Shown here in pieces: positions 51,678 through 61,388 of a DNA stretch of 64,000 nt. Made by a program: the position numbers and the translations under genes. Below the pieces are notes generated by a model. The model saw nothing but the letters and a program-made list of their open reading frames with translations, was not told where the DNA came from and searched no databases. This stretch comes from Kribbella amoyensis (GTDB taxonomy: Bacteria; Actinomycetota; Actinomycetes; Propionibacteriales; Kribbellaceae), in contig NZ_VIVK01000001.1 of the NCBI RefSeq assembly GCF_007828865.1, positions 6,138,001 through 6,202,000 of the forward strand. The letters are read 5' to 3'. Position 1 is the first letter of the stretch. Each line of letters opens with the position of its first letter.

Positions 51678-52607
51678 ATGGCGGTGTCCTCGACGGTGGT
51701 GCCAGCCGCACCGCGGCGACCACGCCGCCGGCGGCTCGCGGTGTACGTGACGCTCGCGCCGGTGCTGGCGACGCTGGTGGCGTTCCAGTACTACCCGGCC
51801 GTGAGCGGCATCTGGCACTCGTTCTTCGACTGGAAGCCGGTCGGCCGATCGACGTTCGTGGGACTGGACAACTACCGGACGATGCTCGGCGACGACCTGT
51901 GGTGGAGCTCGTTCCGCAATCTCGGCGTCATCTTCGTGTTCGGCGTGGTGATGTGGGCGATCCCGCTGCTCGCCGCGGAGTTGCTCATCTCGCTGCGGCA
52001 CCTCCGGCTGCAGTTCCTGTTCCGGACCCTGCTGATCGTGCCGATGGCGTTCCCCGGGGTCGTGACCGCGCTGGTCTGGTCGTTCATGTACCACCCGAAC
52101 CAGGGCATCATCAATCAGGCACTGAGCGCGATCGGCCTGCCCGGCCTGCGGCAGAACTGGGTCGGTGATCCGGATCTGGCGCTGATCAGCCTGCTGTTCA
52201 TCGGGTTCCCGTTCGTCGCCGGACTGCCGTTCCTGATCATCTACTCCAGCCTGCGCAACATCCCGGCGGAGATCTTCGAGGCCGCCGAGATCGACGGAGT
52301 GGGCCGGCTCCGGCGGGTCTGGACGATCGACCTGCCGCTGCTGGCCGCGCAGATCAAGGTGCTGTTCTTCCTGGCCGTCGTCGCCACCCTGCAGTACGGG
52401 TTCCTGGCCTACATCGTCACGTCCGGCGGTCCGGACGGCGCGACCTCGGTCCCGGTGCTGCGGATGCTCGACGTCGCCTATCAGGGCGGCGACTGGGGAT
52501 ACGCCGCGGCGCTGTCCACCACGTTGTTCGTGATCACCCTGGCGCTGTCCTGCGTGGTCGTGTTCGTCCGCCGCTCGAACAGCGCGGCCGACGCGAAGGG
52601 GATGTGA
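51678..52607 (+). CDS. Sugar ABC transporter permease (MalF-type)
   Basis: A 309-residue permease with six helices, preceded by a basic N-terminus. The EAA loop is EIFEAAEIDGVGRLRRVWTI. AAGGGAG precedes the ATG. It is the first gene after the LacI operator; it pairs with the overlapping permease downstream and the lipoprotein at 53525. No ATPase gene is linked, so a shared MsiK-type ATPase is expected, as is usual for this class in actinomycetes. Confidence 0.93.
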   Translation: MAVSSTVVPAAPRRPRRRRLAVYVTLAPVLATLVAFQYYPAVSGIWHSFFDWKPVGRSTFVGLDNYRTMLGDDLWWSSFRNLGVIFVFGVVMWAIPLLAAELLISLRHLRLQFLFRTLLIVPMAFPGVVTALVWSFMYHPNQGIINQALSAIGLPGLRQNWVGDPDLALISLLFIGFPFVAGLPFLIIYSSLRNIPAEIFEAAEIDGVGRLRRVWTIDLPLLAAQIKVLFFLAVVATLQYGFLAYIVTSGGPDGATSVPVLRMLDVAYQGGDWGYAAALSTTLFVITLALSCVVVFVRRSNSAADAKGM

Positions 52608-53482
52608 GCATGCTCGACACTCGCAAAGGCCGGCGCCGGACCACCCCCAGTACGCGGCGACGCTATCGCCGGCGCGGTCAGGTCGGGATCGTCATCGGCC
52701 TGACGATCCTGGTCCTGCTCAGTCTCGGTCCGTACGTCTTCATGCTGGGCACGTCCGTCAAGGACAACCTGCAGTTCGCGACCAGCTACTGGTTGCCGAC
52801 CTGGCCCCTGCACCTCGGCAACTACGCGACCGCCTGGCGGCAGATCAGCCCGTACCTGCTCACCTCGCTGCTGGTCGCGGCCGCGGCGATCGTCGGCATC
52901 CTGCTGCTGTCGGCGGTGGCCGGATTCGTCCTGGCCCGGTACTCCTTCCCCGGCCGGCGGTTCCTGTTCGCGATGATCGCGGCGCTGATGATGGTGCCGA
53001 GCATCTCCAGCCTGATCCCGCTGTTCGTGATGATGCGCAACCTGGGCCTGCTGAACACGTACGCGGTGCTGATCATCCCGCACGTCGCTGGCGGCGTCGT
53101 GCTCGGCACGATCCTGATGAAGACCTTCGTCGAGGGCATCCCGCAGGCCTTGTTCGACGCGGCCCGGACCGACGGGGCGGGCGGGGTCCGGATGTTCACC
53201 TCGATCATGCTGCCGCTGTCGATGCCGGTGATCGGCACGGTCGCGCTGGTCACCGTCAACGGGGTCTGGAACGACTTCTTCTGGCCGCTGCTGACGATCA
53301 CCAAGGACGAGTACCGCACGGTGTCGGTCGGCCTGCTCTTCTTCCACGGCCAGTCCGGCACGGACTACGGCCCGATGTTCGCCGGGTACACGCTGGCGAG
53401 CCTGCCGTTGCTGGTCCTGTTCGTCCTGCTGTCCAAGCACTTCCTGGCCGGGGTCCAGGGCGGCTTGCCCGGCAGTCACTGA
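52604..53482 (+). CDS. Sugar ABC transporter permease (MalG-type)
   Basis: A 292-residue permease. The EAA loop is ALFDAARTDGAGGVRMFTSI and the C-terminal PLLVLFVLLSKHFLAGVQGG is the MalG-type end. The GTG start overlaps the previous stop (GTGA); ATG 52610 is an alternative. It is co-transcribed with the other importer genes. Confidence 0.93.
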   Translation: MSMLDTRKGRRRTTPSTRRRYRRRGQVGIVIGLTILVLLSLGPYVFMLGTSVKDNLQFATSYWLPTWPLHLGNYATAWRQISPYLLTSLLVAAAAIVGILLLSAVAGFVLARYSFPGRRFLFAMIAALMMVPSISSLIPLFVMMRNLGLLNTYAVLIIPHVAGGVVLGTILMKTFVEGIPQALFDAARTDGAGGVRMFTSIMLPLSMPVIGTVALVTVNGVWNDFFWPLLTITKDEYRTVSVGLLFFHGQSGTDYGPMFAGYTLASLPLLVLFVLLSKHFLAGVQGGLPGSH

Positions 53483-53524
53483 AACTCCCCGGGCCCAGAG
53501 CCCATCTCCAGAAGGGAAAACTCG

Positions 53525-54988
53525 ATGGCGAGACTGCAAGGTCCACGGCGCCCTGGCGTCGCCCGCGTCCTGTCCTGCGCCATACTGGCCGGGGTGCTGT
53601 CGCTGACCGCGGCGTGCAACGGCTCCGGGGCCGGCGAGGGTGACCAGGTCACCATCACGATCGCGGGCCCGAACCAGTGGAACTCCGATCCGAAGAGCTT
53701 CGGGCCGGCCTGGGACGACCTGGTCAAGCGGTTCGAGGAAGCCGAACCGGGCATCAAGGTCGAGACCACCGTGTTGCCGATCCCCGACTTCATCCAGACC
53801 CTGTCCACCCAGCTCACCGCCGGCACCGCGCCCGAGCTCGTCTTCAACCAGGCCCCGCACCAGCCGGACCAGGTGGTCGAGCTGGACGAGTACCTGAACC
53901 AGCCGAACCCGTACGTCCCGGGCAACCAGCGCTGGATCGAGATCTTCAACCCCGACCAGTTCGGGCCGAAGTCCGGCAAGGTGCGTAACACCGCCGGGCA
54001 CTACGAGTGGGTGCCGTTCAACCTGGTGACGATCGGCCTCTACTACAACGCGGACGCGTTCGCGAAGGCCGGCGTGCAGGCCCCGCTGACGACGTACGGC
54101 GACTTCGTCGCGGCCTGCCCGAAGCTCAAGGCCGCCGGGTACGCGCCGCTCGCGATGGACAACGGCTGGCTCGGTCAGGGCTGGACCTACACCGTCGTGA
54201 TGGGCATGTTGATGGACAAGTACTTCGACCGGTGGAACCAGTTCGATGCCGACGGCAAGGAGGGCAAGGCGGCCCAGCTGACCGCCAAGTCGGTCGCCAA
54301 GGCCGTGCTCACCGGTGATCTCGACCCGGCCAAGATCCCGGAGGTGGCCGAGGGACTGCGGTTGATCAAGGCGCTGTTCGACGCCTGCGCCACGCCGAAC
54401 TGGTCCGGCATCTCCGGCGGGGCCTCGTTCGTCGGCGGCAACGACTTCGTCGGTGGCAAGGCGGCGATGGCGTGGGGCACGAACTTCGCCGAGACCAGCC
54501 TGGACGCGGTGTCCTGGAAGCACAGCACGATGCCGTTCCCGACGATCGCCGAGGCGGACAGCCCGTTGTCCGACGGGACGCCCGCGCGGTTCGGCGCGGA
54601 GACCGGCGGCACGTCTTACATGATCCCGTCGACGACGACGGACGAGAAGCTCGACGCCGCGGTGAAGTTCCTGCAGTTCGCCAGCAGCACCCAGGGCGGG
54701 CAGGCGTGGCTGGACAAGTCCGGCGGGATCCCGGCGACCACGGACGGCAAGGCCGCGCCAGGGCTGCAGGGGCTGATGAGCGGTGAGTGGTTCAAGCACC
54801 CGCCGCAGGTCACCGGCCTCGATCTCCAGCCGAAGGCGCGGGCCGGCAAACCGTCCTACGACGGCTATCTGCTCGGCACCAAGAACGAGGACGAGACGCT
54901 GCGGAAGCTGAAGGAGAACTGGACGACCGCGGCCAAGGAGGCGGCGAAGGACGCGGGCTGGACCGAGAGCTGGGCGCAGACCAAGTGA
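53525..54988 (+). CDS. Sugar-binding lipoprotein (SBP family 1)
   Basis: A 487-residue extracellular solute-binding protein. The signal peptide ends in a lipobox (LSLTAACN), so it is a lipoprotein. The body shows AWDDLVKRFEEAEPGIKVE, LSTQLTAGTAPELVF and GKAAMAWGTNF of the family. GAAGGG precedes the ATG. It defines the ligand of the importer; a rhamnose-containing oligosaccharide is plausible given the linked enzymes. Confidence 0.93.
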   Translation: MARLQGPRRPGVARVLSCAILAGVLSLTAACNGSGAGEGDQVTITIAGPNQWNSDPKSFGPAWDDLVKRFEEAEPGIKVETTVLPIPDFIQTLSTQLTAGTAPELVFNQAPHQPDQVVELDEYLNQPNPYVPGNQRWIEIFNPDQFGPKSGKVRNTAGHYEWVPFNLVTIGLYYNADAFAKAGVQAPLTTYGDFVAACPKLKAAGYAPLAMDNGWLGQGWTYTVVMGMLMDKYFDRWNQFDADGKEGKAAQLTAKSVAKAVLTGDLDPAKIPEVAEGLRLIKALFDACATPNWSGISGGASFVGGNDFVGGKAAMAWGTNFAETSLDAVSWKHSTMPFPTIAEADSPLSDGTPARFGAETGGTSYMIPSTTTDEKLDAAVKFLQFASSTQGGQAWLDKSGGIPATTDGKAAPGLQGLMSGEWFKHPPQVTGLDLQPKARAGKPSYDGYLLGTKNEDETLRKLKENWTTAAKEAAKDAGWTESWAQTK

Positions 54989-55016
54989 CGGCATTCACCG
55001 AGTTCGAGGAGTAGCG

Positions 55017-57986
55017 ATGATCAGATCGATCGGCTCGCTCAGGACCTTGCTGGCGGGGGCGGTACTCACCGCGCTCGCCGCCGGGAGCCTGGTGACGACC
55101 GCAGCCGCGGCACCATCCTCGGGGATCACGGGAGTTCGTGCCACCGACCAGGCGATCCAGGTCCAGGGCACCGCCGAACCAGGGACCGAGGTGTCCGTGT
55201 ACGCGCTCGGGCCGGAGCAGGACGAGTCCGCCTGGTCCGGCAGTACGCCGGTGGCCACCGTCCGCTCCGACGCCACCGGCGCCTTCGACGCAACGGTCTC
55301 CCGCGAGGGCGACAACGGGCGGCTCTACTACGACAAGTACGTCGCGGTCGCGGACGGCGCGCTCGTCGGGACCGAGCACCAGGTCGACGACCTGCAGATC
55401 ACGCCGGCCAACGCCTACCCGCATCCGGCCAGCCCGACGAAGAAGGGGCTGCAGGTCCAGATGACCGCGGACGCCGAGGACCTCGGTGTCGGCCATGCCG
55501 CGATCAACGTCCCGTTCAACACACTGATGCAGGTCTCCGACGCGGGCGCCGGGAAGTCCATCCCGTTCGTCTCGCAGGGCCGGACGTTCTACTTCGACGC
55601 GACCGAGGTCGGCGGGCTCGACCGGCAGATCAAACCGCTGTCGGACAACCGATCGGTGGTCAACCTGATCCTGCTGCTCTACCGCGACGACCGGCCGAAC
55701 TCGAGCTGGTCGGTGCTGAAGCACCCGGATGCCGACCTGCGCGGCGGCCCGGTGTTCGCGTTCAATACCAAGACCGCGGAGGGCATCGCGTACTACACGG
55801 CCGCCGTCGAGTTCCTGGCCCAGCGGTACACCCGGGCGGACCAGCGCTTCGGCCGGGCGACCGGGTTCATCGTCGGCAACGAGGTGGACGCGCCCTGGAT
55901 CTGGCAGAACATGGGCGAGAAGCCGATCGACGAGTTCCTCCGGTACTACGAACGCGCGCTCCGGCTGACCTTCCTGGCCACCCGCGCGGCGTACAGCGAG
56001 GCCCGGACCTACGTCTCGCTGACGCACTCGTGGGCCAAACCGGTCGGCGACAACCCGAACCAGTACTACCCGGCCAAGGACGTCGTCGACAAGCTGAACG
56101 CGCTCACCAAGACGCACGGCGACTACCCGTGGAACGTTGCCTATCACCCCTACCCGGACAACCTGCCCGACCCCCGGTTCTGGCGGGACGGCAACACCAC
56201 CGACGACCCGGACACCACCCCGAAGATCACCTTGCGCAACATCGAGCTGCTGCCGCAGTACCTGGCCCGGCCCGAGCAGACATACGAAGGTGAGCAGCGC
56301 CGGGTCATCCTGTCCGAACAAGGCTGCAACACCCCGGCCGCGACGCCCGAGGCCGAACGCGACCAGGCTGCCTGTTACGCCCTCGCGTACTACAAGGTCG
56401 CGTTCCTGCCCGGGATCGACTCGTTCATCCTGCACCGGCACGTCGACCATCGGCAGGAAGGTGGACTCCGGCTCGGCTTGTGGTGGTGGGACGACACCGT
56501 CGACGCCCCGGCCGCTCCGAAGACGCGCAAGCTGGTGTACGACGTGTTCCGCGACATCGACACCAGGAAGTCGCTGGAGACCACGCAGTTCGCGCTCGAC
56601 GTGATCGGGATCGACGACTGGTCCGAGCTGGTTCCGAACTGGGACCCGTCGAAGCTGGCGGTCCGCGAGCCACCGACCACGGTGGGCGCGAGCCGGACCG
56701 CGATGCCACGGCAGGCCAGGACGTTGATGGACTTCGCCGACGGCGTCCAGGGATGGCGGGTGTCCGACGGTACCGATCGGGTGACCGCGACGGGCGGCGT
56801 ACTCCGGACCGACTTCACCTGGGAGCCCGGGTACGCGGCCCAACTCGCCCAGCTGTGGCGTGGGACCGACGTCGTACTCCCGGCCCCGGTCGACACCGGC
56901 GGGGCACAGGGTTTGAGCCTCAAGGTCAGGGTTCCGGCGAATGCCGCGGCGGGCACGCGGTTCGTCAAGCTCAAGGCGTACGGCACGGACGGCCGGGTGT
57001 TCGAGGGCGCCACCCGGCTCGGCGACGGTGGTGACTGGCAGCAGGCCAGCATCGACCTGTCGGGATGGACCGGCAAGCTGAGCAGGATCAAGGTTTGGGT
57101 CCGCGGCAGCACGCAGGCCACGTGGAGCGGTCACTTCGACCTCGACGACATCCAGTTGGCCGGCGTACTCGCTGGCGCCGAGCGGACCGGCAACGTGGCG
57201 ATCTCCGCGGACGCGCCAGAGGGAATCGGGGCCGGCAAGCCGGTACGGGTAAGTGTCCGCAACGACGATCTGCGGCCGGTCAGCGACCCGTTGGAGGTGA
57301 AGGCCTGCGACGGTGTGACCCTCGACCCGGCGAAGTTCCCGAGCACGGGCACCGCGCCGGGGACGACGGCGACGTTCGACGCCACCGTGGCGAGGTCGGC
57401 GCCGGCGGATCCGTACCACCCGAGCCTGTGCTTCAGGCTGGCCGGGTTCGACTACCGGGTCGCGGTGACCGTGCCGCCGAAGCCGGTGCCCGTGGCGAAG
57501 CCGGTGTTCGACTTCGACGACGGCACCGTGCAGGGCTGGCAGGCCGGACCGGGGATGGCGTCGGTGTCCGCGGTCTCGGGTATCGCCAACGGTCCCGGCA
57601 TACCGCAGGCCGGCCGGTACCTGCTGGACGGTGCCTCGACGGTGTCGTCGTCCCTGCAACCCAAGACGATGTTCGTCGACCCGTCCCAGCCACTCGACCT
57701 CTCCGCGGCGAAACGCGTTGTGGTGTGGGTGAACTCGTACGGCGGCGCCCCGAACGCGACCGGCTACGAGGTCACGCTCACCCTGCGATCGGGGACGTCG
57801 GAGCAGAAGATCACCCAGGCGTACAAACCCGACCAGTGGAACGAGGTCAGCCTCGACGTCACGAACTGGGCGGGGCGGTCGGCGATCGATCACGTGGAAG
57901 TGACCATGCACGCGGTCGGTGGCGACTTCCCCAGCTGGGGCGCCCATTTCCAGGTCGACTCGCTCGGCTGGTTCGACACCGTCTGA
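55017..57986 (+). CDS. Secreted DUF5722 hydrolase-like protein with C-terminal beta-sandwich domains
   Basis: A 989-residue secreted protein. The signal peptide (about 1-32) ends TTAAAAP. An N-terminal Ig/SbsA-like region follows (about 35-125), then a DUF5722 domain (about 140-545) that looks like a TIM-barrel glycosidase: FIVGNEVDAPWIW, SLTHSWAKPVGD, VAYHPYPDNLPDP and VILSEQGCN place acidic residues at strand ends. Two C-terminal beta-sandwich domains (about 565-725 and 820-985) resemble carbohydrate-binding modules. The catalytic role of DUF5722 is not established to my knowledge. GAGGAG precedes the ATG. It is 28 bp after the binding-protein gene, so likely in the importer operon. Confidence 0.85.
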   Translation: MIRSIGSLRTLLAGAVLTALAAGSLVTTAAAAPSSGITGVRATDQAIQVQGTAEPGTEVSVYALGPEQDESAWSGSTPVATVRSDATGAFDATVSREGDNGRLYYDKYVAVADGALVGTEHQVDDLQITPANAYPHPASPTKKGLQVQMTADAEDLGVGHAAINVPFNTLMQVSDAGAGKSIPFVSQGRTFYFDATEVGGLDRQIKPLSDNRSVVNLILLLYRDDRPNSSWSVLKHPDADLRGGPVFAFNTKTAEGIAYYTAAVEFLAQRYTRADQRFGRATGFIVGNEVDAPWIWQNMGEKPIDEFLRYYERALRLTFLATRAAYSEARTYVSLTHSWAKPVGDNPNQYYPAKDVVDKLNALTKTHGDYPWNVAYHPYPDNLPDPRFWRDGNTTDDPDTTPKITLRNIELLPQYLARPEQTYEGEQRRVILSEQGCNTPAATPEAERDQAACYALAYYKVAFLPGIDSFILHRHVDHRQEGGLRLGLWWWDDTVDAPAAPKTRKLVYDVFRDIDTRKSLETTQFALDVIGIDDWSELVPNWDPSKLAVREPPTTVGASRTAMPRQARTLMDFADGVQGWRVSDGTDRVTATGGVLRTDFTWEPGYAAQLAQLWRGTDVVLPAPVDTGGAQGLSLKVRVPANAAAGTRFVKLKAYGTDGRVFEGATRLGDGGDWQQASIDLSGWTGKLSRIKVWVRGSTQATWSGHFDLDDIQLAGVLAGAERTGNVAISADAPEGIGAGKPVRVSVRNDDLRPVSDPLEVKACDGVTLDPAKFPSTGTAPGTTATFDATVARSAPADPYHPSLCFRLAGFDYRVAVTVPPKPVPVAKPVFDFDDGTVQGWQAGPGMASVSAVSGIANGPGIPQAGRYLLDGASTVSSSLQPKTMFVDPSQPLDLSAAKRVVVWVNSYGGAPNATGYEVTLTLRSGTSEQKITQAYKPDQWNEVSLDVTNWAGRSAIDHVEVTMHAVGGDFPSWGAHFQVDSLGWFDTV

Positions 57987-57995
57987 CGATCACGG

Positions 57996-58037
57996 CGGCC
58001 GGCCGCGGGTTCACTCCGGTGCACCCGCGGCCGGCCG
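57996..58037 (+). terminator. Perfect 15-bp GC hairpin
   Basis: The arms at 57996-58010 and 58023-58037 are exact complements, with a 12-nt loop that can form three more pairs. It begins 10 bp after the DUF5722 stop and ends just before the GAGGAG ribosome site of the GH78 gene. There is no T-tract, as is common for actinobacterial terminators; attenuation or mRNA stabilisation are alternatives. Confidence 0.7.
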
Positions 58038-58053
58038 TACCAAGAGGAGCACG

Positions 58054-61000
58054 ATGACACTCGAGCAGCAGACCGGCCGGGACGAACAGATCCGGCGGGC
58101 CACACCGTACGACCTGCGGATCGACGGCCGGCCGTCGCGCGAGGAGGGTTCGCGCGCGGTGAATCCTGCCTTCCGTCCCCGGCCCCGTCTGTCGTGGCGT
58201 ACCGACGCGGCCGACCGCGAGGGGTACGAGGTCGTGGTTCTCGCCGAGGACGGCCGGTCGGTCTGGAGCTCCGGTCCTCGTGACTCCGTGGAGTTCTTCG
58301 TTGCCGTCGGCACCGAACTCGTGGCGCATGCCGTCTACCGGTGGCGGGTGCGTGTACGCACCGGTGAGGTGTGGTCCGAGTGGGCGGAGGCGTCCTTCGA
58401 GACCGGGCCCACGAGTACCGCCGCGCGGTGGATCGGCGTGCCGACTGGGACGCGGCTCCGTCAGGGGTTCCGCAGCACGGGCGACGTCGAGCGTGCCCGG
58501 CTCCACCTCACCGCGCAGGGCCTGGTCCGCGCGGAGATCGACGGCGCACCCATCAACCCTGGCCGCCTCGACGCGACCCGTACCGACGTCACCCGCGCCC
58601 TTGTCCGCAGCTATGACGTCACCGACCTCGTCACGCCCGGCCAGCACGCACTGGACCTGGTACTCGGCCTTGGCGAATGGCAGCACACCGGCCACGAACC
58701 CCGCGTCCTCGCCGAACTCGTGATCCGGTACCGGGACGGCTCGGTCGAGATCGTCTGTCCCGACGAATCCGCGCGGCTCTCGGCCAGCCGGATCGCGATC
58801 GACAGCCCGCTCTACCTGGAGCGACACGACGTCGGACTCGAAGCCGGCGCCACGTGGACCCCGATCACCGAAGACGCGTTCGTCAGTACGGCCCTCACCC
58901 TCGAGATCGACCCGACTCCCCCGGCCCGCGTGGTCTCGTCCATCGTCCCCATCGAGCGCTCTCGCCACGACGGCGTTCGCCTGTACGACCTGGGCGTGAA
59001 CATCGCCGGCCGAAGTCGGGTGGAACTCACCGACGCGGTCCCCACCGGAACGATCATCCGCGTCGTCCACGGCGAGCACGTCGACGCCGACGGTCGGCTC
59101 GACACCACCAACCTGACCATGCCGTACGACAACGGGCGGGTGCGCCAGGTGGTCGAGTGGGTCGCGACCGGCAGTCCGGGCGATGTGGTGGAGCCCTGGT
59201 TCGCGTACCACGGATTCCGGTACGTCGAGGTCCACGGGTTGCCCGACGACGTGCGGGCGGAGGTCCGGGCCGAGACGCTGCACACCGCCCTCGAATCCAG
59301 GGCACAGGTAGTCACCGACAACCCCCTGGTCACACGCCTGCTGGAACGCGCCGAGCGGACCATGCTCAACAACGTGCACGGTGTCCCGGAGGACTGTCCG
59401 ACCCGCGAGCAGTCCGCGTGGACCGGCGACACCGCCTCGGTCGCGGAGTACGAGCTCGCCGCCTTCGACACCGAGAACTTCCTCGCCAAGTGGCTGCGCG
59501 ACCTGATGACCAGCCAGCAACCGGACGGAGCGATCCCGGCTGTCGCGCCCGACGTCCGCGAGCAGCGGCTTCCGGCCGATCCTGTCTGGGGCTCGGCGTT
59601 CCACCGCATCCTGCTCGGCCACTGGCTGCACTACGGCGACGACGCCCTGGTGCGCGAGGCGCTTCCGGCGCTCCGCCGCTGGGCCGACTTCCAGCTCGGT
59701 TGCCGCGACGAGGACGGGGTCGTCGGCCGCTCTCCCATCAGCTACGGCCACGACTGGCTGGCTCTGGAGCAGACACCTCCGCCGGTGCACCACACCGGCG
59801 CGACGATCGACTGCCTGGTCGCCCTGGCCCAGCTCGAGACAGCCTTCGGGGACGACCCGGCCGCACAGGCCCGGCGGGATCAGGCCGACCAGCTCCGTGC
59901 CGCGGCCCGCGCCCGCTTCCACGATCCGGCGCGCGGCGTGTTCGCGAACGGATCCCAGGGCGCGTACGCCGTCGCGATCGAGGCCGGGATCCTCACCGGC
60001 GGCGACGCGGAGCAGGCCGCCCAGCGGATCAGCCAGGACATACTTGCTCGCGGCAACCGGATCTCCGGTGGCTTCGCGACCACCCGGAGCATCGTCCGGG
60101 CCCTCACCACCACCGGCCACTCGAACGTCATCGCGGAGCTGCTCGCCCAGCCGGCGGCACCCGGTATCGGGGCGATGCTCTCCTCCGGCCCCGGGACCTT
60201 CTGGGAGTGCTGGTGGATCGACCCGGCCAACACCGGGACCGGATCCCTCGACCACGTCGGCCTCGGCGGTCCCTTCGCGAGCTGGGTGTGGGAAGGCCTG
60301 GCCGGACTGCGGCCGACCTCCGCCGGGTACCGATCGTTCGTCGTGGCGCCGCAATTCGTGGCCGGCGTCAACGACCTCGGTCTGCGGACCCGGACCCCGC
60401 GCGGCGAGGTGCGGGTCAGCTACCGGTTCGCCGGCTCGACCGTCGCGATCACCGTGGACATCCCACCGGCGACGACGGCGACCCTGGTCCTCCCCGGGGA
60501 GCCGCCGCGCGAACTCACCGCGGGTCAGCACGCCGCCTCGATCGAGTACGTCCGGGCCGCCGCAGTGGTACCCGAGCCGGACGAGAAGCCCTGGACGGCC
60601 CCGTCACTCGCACCGCGTTCGGCCGACGTGACCGGCCCCGACGGTCTGCTCCGCTCGGCGATCGCGGACGGGCGCCTCAGTACGCCTGGTTCCGAGCTCC
60701 ACCTCGTCGACCGGCTGAACTGCATGCCCATTCCCCACGCCCAGCCGCTCGGCCCGATCGCCCGGGTGCTCCCCGTCGACGGCGAAGCACCGGTCGCGCG
60801 GATCACGTTCGCCGAACCGCTCGACGCGTCGGACGTGACCTTCGCCTACGCACTCGTCGATCTTTGTCACGAGAAGTCCGCGCACGGCGCCTTCCCGACG
60901 CTTCGGCTGATCGGAGCCGACACGAGTGAGCGCACCGCTGTCGGCACCACCTGGCCGGCCGGCGTGAACCGGGTCGCCGTCGACCTCACCGACTGGCCGG

Positions 61001-61149
61001 GCCGAGCCGCTGTCGTCGCCGTCGAGGTCTCCTTGCGCTTCCCCGCCCACGACACCGAGGACCGCGTGATGCCGGCCTCGACCGATGCGGGTCCCCGCGG
61101 CTTCCACCTCGCCGACATCGGCCTCAGCACCGCCCGGCGTACCTGGTAG
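58054..61149 (+). CDS. Alpha-L-rhamnosidase (GH78)
   Basis: A 1031-residue enzyme with no signal peptide, so probably intracellular. The N-terminal Ig-like and beta-sandwich domains (about 15-330) precede the alpha/alpha barrel (about 410-780). The barrel has GVPEDCPTREQSAWTGD, the GH78 acid cluster (usually DCPQRDERLGWTGD), and FWECWWIDPANTG with the general-base Glu. A beta-sandwich domain ends the catalytic part, and an extra C-terminal domain (about 860-1030) is not typical. It hydrolyses terminal alpha-rhamnosides from imported sugars. GAGGAG precedes ATG 58054. Confidence 0.93.
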   Translation: MTLEQQTGRDEQIRRATPYDLRIDGRPSREEGSRAVNPAFRPRPRLSWRTDAADREGYEVVVLAEDGRSVWSSGPRDSVEFFVAVGTELVAHAVYRWRVRVRTGEVWSEWAEASFETGPTSTAARWIGVPTGTRLRQGFRSTGDVERARLHLTAQGLVRAEIDGAPINPGRLDATRTDVTRALVRSYDVTDLVTPGQHALDLVLGLGEWQHTGHEPRVLAELVIRYRDGSVEIVCPDESARLSASRIAIDSPLYLERHDVGLEAGATWTPITEDAFVSTALTLEIDPTPPARVVSSIVPIERSRHDGVRLYDLGVNIAGRSRVELTDAVPTGTIIRVVHGEHVDADGRLDTTNLTMPYDNGRVRQVVEWVATGSPGDVVEPWFAYHGFRYVEVHGLPDDVRAEVRAETLHTALESRAQVVTDNPLVTRLLERAERTMLNNVHGVPEDCPTREQSAWTGDTASVAEYELAAFDTENFLAKWLRDLMTSQQPDGAIPAVAPDVREQRLPADPVWGSAFHRILLGHWLHYGDDALVREALPALRRWADFQLGCRDEDGVVGRSPISYGHDWLALEQTPPPVHHTGATIDCLVALAQLETAFGDDPAAQARRDQADQLRAAARARFHDPARGVFANGSQGAYAVAIEAGILTGGDAEQAAQRISQDILARGNRISGGFATTRSIVRALTTTGHSNVIAELLAQPAAPGIGAMLSSGPGTFWECWWIDPANTGTGSLDHVGLGGPFASWVWEGLAGLRPTSAGYRSFVVAPQFVAGVNDLGLRTRTPRGEVRVSYRFAGSTVAITVDIPPATTATLVLPGEPPRELTAGQHAASIEYVRAAAVVPEPDEKPWTAPSLAPRSADVTGPDGLLRSAIADGRLSTPGSELHLVDRLNCMPIPHAQPLGPIARVLPVDGEAPVARITFAEPLDASDVTFAYALVDLCHEKSAHGAFPTLRLIGADTSERTAVGTTWPAGVNRVAVDLTDWPGRAAVVAVEVSLRFPAHDTEDRVMPASTDAGPRGFHLADIGLSTARRTW

Positions 61150-61200
61150 CCGCTGCGTCCCTCCGGTGGGCAGTCGCTCGGGCCTCCGCGCGCCGTCGAC

Positions 61201-61212
61201 TTGTAGGATATC
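61201..61212 (+). promoter_or_regulatory. GntR-type operator site C (upstream of -35)
   Basis: TTGTAGGATATC, 11 bp before the -35 element of the second sialidase gene. It is identical to site B at 48898-48909 on the other strand and matches 13 of 16 positions of the ideal palindrome TGTAGGATATCCTACA. Confidence 0.7.
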
Positions 61213-61223
61213 CGGCCAACCCA

Positions 61224-61252
61224 TTGACACGGCTTTCGGCGCCTCCTACGGT
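61224..61252 (+). promoter_or_regulatory. Promoter of second sialidase gene
   Basis: TTGACA (61224-61229), 17 bp, TACGGT (61247-61252). It is embedded between operator sites C and D, leaving a leader of about 130 bases before GTG 61389. Confidence 0.65.
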
Positions 61253-61260
61253 AACGAAAC

Positions 61261-61273
61261 CTGTAGGACATCT
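61261..61273 (+). promoter_or_regulatory. GntR-type operator site D (downstream of -10)
   Basis: CTGTAGGACATCT starts 8 bp after the -10 element, at or near the transcription start. Together with flanking AAC and GGCAGAAA it nearly duplicates site A of the distant operon (48840-48852). Confidence 0.7.
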
Positions 61274-61388
61274 GGCAGAAACACCGCCGTCGGCCAGTGC
61301 TGAAGAGGTCGTCGACGGCCGGTGGATGCCCGGATGCCGCGGTCCGAGGCAGACCTCGTGATCCTCACCCAGGAGAGGAACGACCACC

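Noticed and set aside
54810..57947. A 1045-codon minus-strand frame opposite the DUF5722 gene
   Set aside because: Mirror of a gene with a signal peptide, ribosome site and operon context; no independent support.
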